A DNA stretch of 64,000 nucleotides from Curtobacterium sp. MCPF17_002 (GTDB lineage: Bacteria > Actinomycetota > Actinomycetes > Actinomycetales > Microbacteriaceae), in contig NZ_CP126251.1 of the NCBI RefSeq assembly GCF_003234115.2, positions 2,728,001 to 2,792,000 on the forward strand. The letters run 5' to 3'. Below, piece by piece: positions 59,950 through 64,000 of this stretch. The position numbers were made by a program, and so were the translations under genes. The notes beneath the pieces are model-generated. The model had not been told where the DNA came from, made no database searches, and saw only the letters and a program-made list of their open reading frames with translations. How positions within the stretch are numbered: position 1 is the first letter of the stretch; each line of letters opens with the position of its first letter.

Positions 59950-60381
59950 TTGGTCTCGATCTTCAACGCTCCGACCCGCAATCTGGACATCGTCACGCTG
60001 CACGAGATCCTCCGCCTCCGCCAGGACGTCTTCGTCGTGGAGCAGGAGTGCGCCTACCCCGACATCGACGGCCGCGACCTCGAGCCGGGCACCGTGCAGT
60101 TCTGGGCCGGGCAGGGCTCGGTCGATGCCACGCTGCGACTCCTGCGCGAGCCCGACGGCACCGAGCGCATCGGTCGGGTCGCGACCACGGCCGCATCCCG
60201 AGGGCAGGGACTGGCGGCGCGGCTCATCGAGGCAGCGATCGCCGAGGCACGGTCGCCGCGCATCGCGATCGACGCCCAGGCGCACCTCGAGGAGTGGTAC
60301 GCGCGGTTCGGCTTCGTGCGCTCCGGCGAGGACTTCGTCGAGGACGGGATCCTGCACCTCCCGATGGCTCGCACGCGCTGA
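59950..60381 (+). CDS. ElaA-type GNAT acetyltransferase
   Basis: The 143-residue GNAT protein has the ElaA start (TLHEILRLRQDVFVVEQECAYPDIDGRD) and the acetyl-CoA-binding loop RVATTAASRGQGLAARLIEA. It should acetylate a small molecule or protein. I chose the TTG at 59950: AGGAAAGG lies 6 bases upstream. A TTG at 59920 has no such site. It diverges from the surface protein operon. Confidence 0.9.
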   Translation: MVSIFNAPTRNLDIVTLHEILRLRQDVFVVEQECAYPDIDGRDLEPGTVQFWAGQGSVDATLRLLREPDGTERIGRVATTAASRGQGLAARLIEAAIAEARSPRIAIDAQAHLEEWYARFGFVRSGEDFVEDGILHLPMARTR

Positions 60382-60414
60382 CGCGTCCGGAGCGCGGCGC
60401 GGCGCCGGTCGTCG

Positions 60415-60942
60415 TCAGGCGCGCCAGCGCCGGAGTTCGTCGAACGAACGGCCCTGGTGCGCACGATCCGCGACGAGCCGCTCGAACACGATGTTCGTCT
60501 GCGTCGTCGCCACCGACGGGTCACCGCTGAGCTCGTCGGCCACGAAGTCCCGGAGCTGCTCGGTGGACGTGCAGGCGATGTGCACGAGGAAGTCCTTGTC
60601 GCCAGCCAGGAACGACACGTCCTGCACGACGGGCACCCGGAGCAGGCGCTTCGCGAAGTCCCGGAGCTCGTGGCGAGCGGCGGCGTGCACCCGCACGGAG
60701 ACCATCGCCTCGATCGCGAACCCGAGCCGGGCCACGTCGACCTCGGCGCGGTAGCCGCGGATCACGCCGGCGTCCTCGAGCGCACGGACCCGGGTCAGGC
60801 ACGTCGACGGGGCGATGCCGACGGCCGCTGCGAGCCGGTTGTTCGGCATCCGGGCGTCGGCCGCCAGCGTCCAGAGGATCCGCTCGTCGACCTCGTCGAG
60901 GCGGGGAGCGGGGTCGGGGCGGCGGACGGGGCGTTCGGACAC
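60415..60942 (-). CDS. Lrp/AsnC family transcriptional regulator
   Basis: The 175-residue regulator has an HTH (RLDEVDERILWTLAADARMP, then RLAAAVGIAPSTCLTRVRAL) and a C-terminal RAM ligand domain (FLAGDKDFLVHIACTSTEQL). It should respond to an amino acid. The GTG at 60940-60942 follows a TAGCGT box by 6 bases. Its neighbours do not show its target. Confidence 0.92.
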   Translation of the reverse strand: MSERPVRRPDPAPRLDEVDERILWTLAADARMPNNRLAAAVGIAPSTCLTRVRALEDAGVIRGYRAEVDVARLGFAIEAMVSVRVHAAARHELRDFAKRLLRVPVVQDVSFLAGDKDFLVHIACTSTEQLRDFVADELSGDPSVATTQTNIVFERLVADRAHQGRSFDELRRWRA

Positions 60943-60948
60943 GGCTCG

Positions 60949-60954
60949 ACGCTA
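60949..60954 (-). promoter_or_regulatory. -10 box (TAGCGT) of leaderless Lrp-type gene
   Basis: TAGCGT on the minus strand ends 6 bases before the GTG at 60942. Confidence 0.5.
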
Positions 60955-60983
60955 TCGTGCCCGGCCTGCCGAGACGAGCCGTC

Positions 60984-61556
60984 TCAGTGTCCGGTACCGC
61001 CGGTGAGCAGCGCACGGAGGGCGTCGTCGAGGGGCACCGCGACGGCGTCGTGGTCCGCGGAGGCCAGCGGTTCGACCTGCGTCGACGTCCGGAGCATCGT
61101 CATCCCGAGCACCACCGCGAGCGCGATCTCGGCACGGACGAGCAGGTCGTCGGTGACTTCGCCCCCGACCGCTCCGGCGAGACGTTCGGCGTAGCGACGG
61201 AGGGTCTCGCGGCGGATCGCGTCGGCGCCGTCGTCGCCCGAGGACCGCAGGAGCAGCATCAGCTGCATCGAGTCCTCGTCGGTGGGCGACCGCACCACGT
61301 GCCCGATCAGGTCACGCAGGGTGCGTTCGGGGTCCGGGGCAGGGCGTTCCACGGCGCCGAGGTCGCGCACGACGCGGTCGAGGCACGCCCGGAACAGCCC
61401 CTCCTTCGACACGAAGTACCGGTTGATGAGGGCCACGTTCACGCCGGCGTCCGCGGCGATGTCCCGCACGGTGGTCGCTCGGTAGCCGTCGAAGGCGAAC
61501 CGACGTCTGGCGGCCTGCACGAGCAGCGTGCGGGTGACCTCGGCGTCCTTGCTCAT
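60984..61556 (-). CDS. TetR family regulator of the divergent MFS pump
   Basis: The 190-residue regulator has an HTH (TTVRDIAADAGVNVALINRY, then FVSKEGLFRACLDRVV) and a C-terminal ligand domain. The ATG at 61554-61556 follows a TACGCT box by 6 bases. It diverges from an MFS exporter with operator-like repeats between, the classic repressor-pump layout. Confidence 0.92.
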   Translation of the reverse strand: MSKDAEVTRTLLVQAARRRFAFDGYRATTVRDIAADAGVNVALINRYFVSKEGLFRACLDRVVRDLGAVERPAPDPERTLRDLIGHVVRSPTDEDSMQLMLLLRSSGDDGADAIRRETLRRYAERLAGAVGGEVTDDLLVRAEIALAVVLGMTMLRTSTQVEPLASADHDAVAVPLDDALRALLTGGTGH

Positions 61557-61562
61557 GGTCGA

Positions 61563-61568
61563 AGCGTA
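61563..61568 (-). promoter_or_regulatory. -10 box (TACGCT) of leaderless tetR gene
   Basis: TACGCT on the minus strand ends 6 bases before the ATG at 61556. Confidence 0.5.
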
Positions 61569-61581
61569 CCGGGCGGGACGT

Positions 61582-61650
61582 CGATGTAAGCAAGTGTTGA
61601 CATTGCTCGACAACCGCGTACCCTCGTCGAGTCAGCAAACGTTTACATCG
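61582..61650. promoter_or_regulatory. MFS promoter with two TetR-type operator sites
   Basis: The promoter is TTGACA (61597-61602), 16 bases, TACCCT (61619-61624). Site A TGTAAGCAAGTGTTGACA (61585-61602) covers the -35; site B AGCAAACGTTTACA (61634-61647) covers the start of transcription. CGATGTAA at 61582 and its exact complement at 61643 frame the region. Confidence 0.6.
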
Positions 61651-61665
61651 ATCGTACGGAGCACG

Positions 61666-63141
61666 ATGACCGAGACCATGGAGAGCCCGCGGACCGGGTC
61701 CCACCCCACCACCGACGGCCGTCGACCGAACAGCACGGCGATCATCGTCTACCTGTCCCTCGGTGGTCTGTCCTTCGCCGTGCTGCAGTCGCTCGTCGCC
61801 CCGGCGCTGTCGACGATCGGCAAGGACCTCGGCGCCTCCACGAGCGCGACGAGCTGGGTGCTCACCGCCTACCTGCTCTCCGCCTCGGTGCTGACGCCGA
61901 TCCTCGGTCGCCTCGGTGACATGATCGGCAAGCGCAAGGTCCTCATCGTCGTCCTGTCGATCCTCCTCGTCGGGGCCGTGCTCGCCGCACTCGCGCCGAA
62001 CCTCGGCACGCTCATCGTCGGCCGCGCGCTGCAGGGTGCCGCGGGCGCCGTGATGCCCCTCTCGATCGGCATCGTCCGCGACGAGCTGCCGAAGGAGAAG
62101 GTCAGCGTCACCATCGGTCTGCTCTCGGCGATCTTCGGCATCGGCGCCGGCGTCGGCATCGTGGCCGCCGGTCCGATCGTCGAGCACCTGTCCTGGCACT
62201 GGCTGTTCTGGCTCCCCGCCGTGCTCGTCGTGATCGCCCTGCTCGGTGCGGTCTTCGGCATGCCCGAGTCCCCCGTCCGCAAGCCCGGCCGGCTCGACAT
62301 GGCCGGCACCGTGGTGCTCGGCGTCTCCCTCGTCGCGATCCTGCTGGCGATCAGCGAGGGTGAGACCTGGGGCTGGGGCGACGTGAAGACCGTCGGACTG
62401 CTCGTGCTCGGTGCCGTCGCGCTTGTCGCCTTCGTGCTCGTCGAACTCCGGGTCAGCGAGCCCCTCATCGACGTCCGGCTCTTCGCCGTCCGCGGGGTGT
62501 GGACGGCGCACGTCGTCGCCCTGGTCTTCGGCTTCGCGATGTTCGGCACGTTCGTCCTCGTCCCGACCCTGCTGCAGCTCCCCACCGCCGTCGGGTACGG
62601 CTTCGGCAAGGACGTCACCCAGGCCGGGCTCTTCCTGCTGCCGACCGTCATCATGATGGTCATCGCCGGACCGATCGCCGGCATCCTCGTGCGGAAGGTC
62701 GGACCGAAGCCGCCGATGCTCATCGGTGGGTTCGCCATCGTCGCCGCGTTCGTGATCCCGGCGATCTCGCACGCCGAGCTCTGGCAGGTCGTCGTCTCCG
62801 GCCTGCTGACCGGCGTCGGCATCGGCATGGCCCTCGCCGCCTGCTCGAACGCGATCATCGAGAGCGTCCCCGCGAACCAGACCGGCGAGGCGATCAGCGC
62901 CAACACCGTCGTCCGGACGATCGGCTCGAGCGTCGGCACCGCGGTCATCGCGGCACTCATCACCTCGCACAGCACCCCGCAGGGGCTGCCGACCGACGAC
63001 GCGTTCACGATCGGCTTCTGGGCCTGCACCGGCGTGGCGGTCCTCGCGGTCGCCGGCGCCCTCATCGCCCCGTCGATGCGTGCGCGCCGCGCCGCGGCTG
63101 CGGCCCGCGGGATCACCGACCTCGACGAGGTCACCGAGTAG
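61666..63141 (+). CDS. MFS drug exporter, DHA2 (14-helix) family
   Basis: The 491-residue EmrB/QacA-type proton antiporter has 14 hydrophobic segments, LSFAVLQSLVAPALSTIGKD in helix 1 and LGRLGDMIGKRKVLIVVLS between helices 2 and 3. Substrates are unknown lipophilic compounds. The ATG at 61666 has GGAG upstream. It is probably repressed by the divergent TetR protein. It is a second DHA2 pump beside the one at 40.6-42.1 kb. Confidence 0.93.
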   Translation: MTETMESPRTGSHPTTDGRRPNSTAIIVYLSLGGLSFAVLQSLVAPALSTIGKDLGASTSATSWVLTAYLLSASVLTPILGRLGDMIGKRKVLIVVLSILLVGAVLAALAPNLGTLIVGRALQGAAGAVMPLSIGIVRDELPKEKVSVTIGLLSAIFGIGAGVGIVAAGPIVEHLSWHWLFWLPAVLVVIALLGAVFGMPESPVRKPGRLDMAGTVVLGVSLVAILLAISEGETWGWGDVKTVGLLVLGAVALVAFVLVELRVSEPLIDVRLFAVRGVWTAHVVALVFGFAMFGTFVLVPTLLQLPTAVGYGFGKDVTQAGLFLLPTVIMMVIAGPIAGILVRKVGPKPPMLIGGFAIVAAFVIPAISHAELWQVVVSGLLTGVGIGMALAACSNAIIESVPANQTGEAISANTVVRTIGSSVGTAVIAALITSHSTPQGLPTDDAFTIGFWACTGVAVLAVAGALIAPSMRARRAAAAARGITDLDEVTE

Positions 63142-63159
63142 GTCCCAGCGCGACCATCC

Positions 63160-63203
63160 CTGGAGGCCCGTCCTCGCGTCGTCGACGCGGGGCGGGCCTC
63201 CAG
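63160..63203. repeat. GGAGGC-family hairpin, divergent copy
   Basis: CTGGAGGCCCG and CGGGCCTCCAG (11-bp arms) enclose a second stem CGCGTC/GACGCG. It lies 19 bases past the MFS stop. Confidence 0.8.
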
Positions 63204-63274
63204 GCCGTTGCGGTGACCACCTGTGCTCGCCGCCCCGCCGTCCGGACCCGGCGCACGGCGTTCGTCGCGCTGCA

Positions 63275-63322
63275 TGTCGGATCCGGACCGCGATCCTCGG
63301 CTCCCGCCGTCCGGATCCGACA
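63275..63322. repeat. 14-bp inverted repeat in a gene-free gap
   Basis: TGTCGGATCCGGAC (63275-63288) and GTCCGGATCCGACA (63309-63322) pair across 20 bases. The 340-base gap between the MFS and holin-like genes holds this, the preceding palindrome and no gene that I can support. Confidence 0.7.
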
Positions 63323-63481
63323 CGCGGCGGATCGGATCACCCCTCGCGTCGGTCGGCGCGTGCTCCGGATCCTCGTGAACCTGCGAACCCGCCGAGCACC
63401 GCCGCAGGTGCCGTGACGATCATCGGCTCCACCGCGTCAACCACGAGGACGCGGAACGCCGCGCCCCGGACAGGAGACCCC

Positions 63482-63913
63482 ATGAGCACCACCGACCACG
63501 ACGACATCCCGACCGGCAAGCCGTCCTTCCGCGACACCGTCACGGCCGGCCTGGTGCAGAAGGCCCTCGAGCCGGTGCTCCGCGCCGTGCGGGACGAGGT
63601 CGCGTCGGCCCGTCGTGAGATCGGCGAGCGGGTCAGCGGCGCGAAGGCGGGGCTCGTGCTCACCGGTGTCGCCGTGGCGTTCGCGTTGACCACGCTCGTC
63701 GCGTTGGCGGGCTTCGTGGTCGCGCTGCTCGCGCTGGCGCTCCCGCTCTGGACGGCGACGGGGATCACGTTCGGCGTCTTCGCGATCGTGACCGCGGTGT
63801 TGTTCGTCGTCGGGCTCCGGGGGCTCCGTCGGGGTGTGCCGCCGGTCCCGACGGACACCATCCGTGCGGCGAAGGAGCGCGTGACCACTGCGGGCGACAC
63901 CGCCGGCGACTGA
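63482..63913 (+). CDS. Phage-holin-like (holin superfamily III) membrane protein
   Basis: The 143-residue protein starts with a charged helix (residues 15-50) and has two hydrophobic helices near residues 56-82 and 85-108. It fits the actinobacterial holin III / DUF1469 family, which despite the name is a host membrane protein of unknown role. The ATG at 63482 has GGAG about 7 bases upstream. There are no phage genes nearby. Confidence 0.85.
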   Translation: MSTTDHDDIPTGKPSFRDTVTAGLVQKALEPVLRAVRDEVASARREIGERVSGAKAGLVLTGVAVAFALTTLVALAGFVVALLALALPLWTATGITFGVFAIVTAVLFVVGLRGLRRGVPPVPTDTIRAAKERVTTAGDTAGD

Positions 63914-63937
63914 GCCGCGGCGCTCCGCTGCACCGAC

Positions 63938-64000
63938 CTACATCGCGAGCGTCATGCCGACCACGGCGACGGTCATCGCGAACACCTCGCCGCTCCGCAC
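63938..64000 (-). CDS. C-terminal end of a membrane protein, cut at the window edge
   Basis: The last 20 residues (VRSGEVFAMTVAVVGMTLAM) and stop of a minus-strand gene are visible. The stretch is hydrophobic and looks like a final membrane helix. No family can be named from this. Confidence 0.5.
   Translation of the reverse strand: MRSGEVFAMTVAVVGMTLAM

Noticed and set aside
63482..63913. Prophage lysis gene
   Set aside because: The holin III family is widespread as host membrane proteins and no phage gene is nearby.

Overview
The window is chromosomal DNA of a high-GC actinobacterium. Menaquinone genes of actinobacterial layout, a 32-residue bS22-type ribosomal protein, a BldC-like regulator, a holin III-type membrane protein and the codon usage all fit Microbacteriaceae. 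Curtobacterium is my best guess, from general knowledge and without a database search. Gene density is high, strands alternate often, and I see no prophage, insertion sequence, CRISPR array or rRNA.

Layout. 1-5.3 kb: partial inositol monophosphatase, tRNA-Tyr, YajQ, cardiolipin synthase, a membrane acyltransferase and a ferredoxin reductase. 5.4-16.2 kb: menaquinone synthesis (polyprenyl diphosphate synthase, menG, menF, menD, menA, menE, menB, menC) with three small membrane proteins between. 16.3-21.0 kb: a five-gene operon for cytochrome c maturation (phosphatase, thioredoxin-like lipoprotein, ccdA, resB, ccsB). Quinone and c-type cytochrome functions are therefore adjacent. 21.1-31.7 kb: SulP/MerR divergent pair, archaeal-type aspS, glutaredoxin, bS22, BldC-like and ArsR-like regulators, Trk potassium uptake, proC, a CDF transporter and tadA. 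31.7-38.9 kb: upp, a Met/Cys-rich leaderless mini-ORF, an orphan winged-helix regulator, a marR-photolyase-serine hydrolase operon, a PfkB kinase and a TetR regulator. 39-49.7 kb: sodA, flavin reductase, an MFS pump, then a LacI-controlled sugar locus (a fused Gfo/Idh-aldo/keto reductase diverging from an ABC importer), a TetR regulator and a tiny membrane protein. 50-52.1 kb: ribE-ribB-ribH under an FMN riboswitch. 52.2-59.9 kb: an MprF-like aminoacyl-lipid synthase coupled to an esterase, then two secreted surface proteins. One of these has nine chaplin-like repeats and an LAYTG sortase signal. 60-64 kb: GNAT, Lrp, a TetR/MFS divergent pair, a holin-like protein and a cut-off gene.

Two genome-wide habits stand out. 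At least nineteen genes start 5-8 bases after a TANNNT-type -10 box, so their mRNAs should be leaderless. A family of GGAGGCGCGG-type palindromes (arms up to 24 bp) sits mostly between convergent genes and also inside or at the edge of coding regions.

The most interesting items are the multi-chaplin sortase substrate with its partner, the sulfur-amino-acid-rich leaderless peptide, the Gfo/Idh-AKR fusion with paired LacI operators, the palindrome family, and two intergenic repeat islands with long hairpins.
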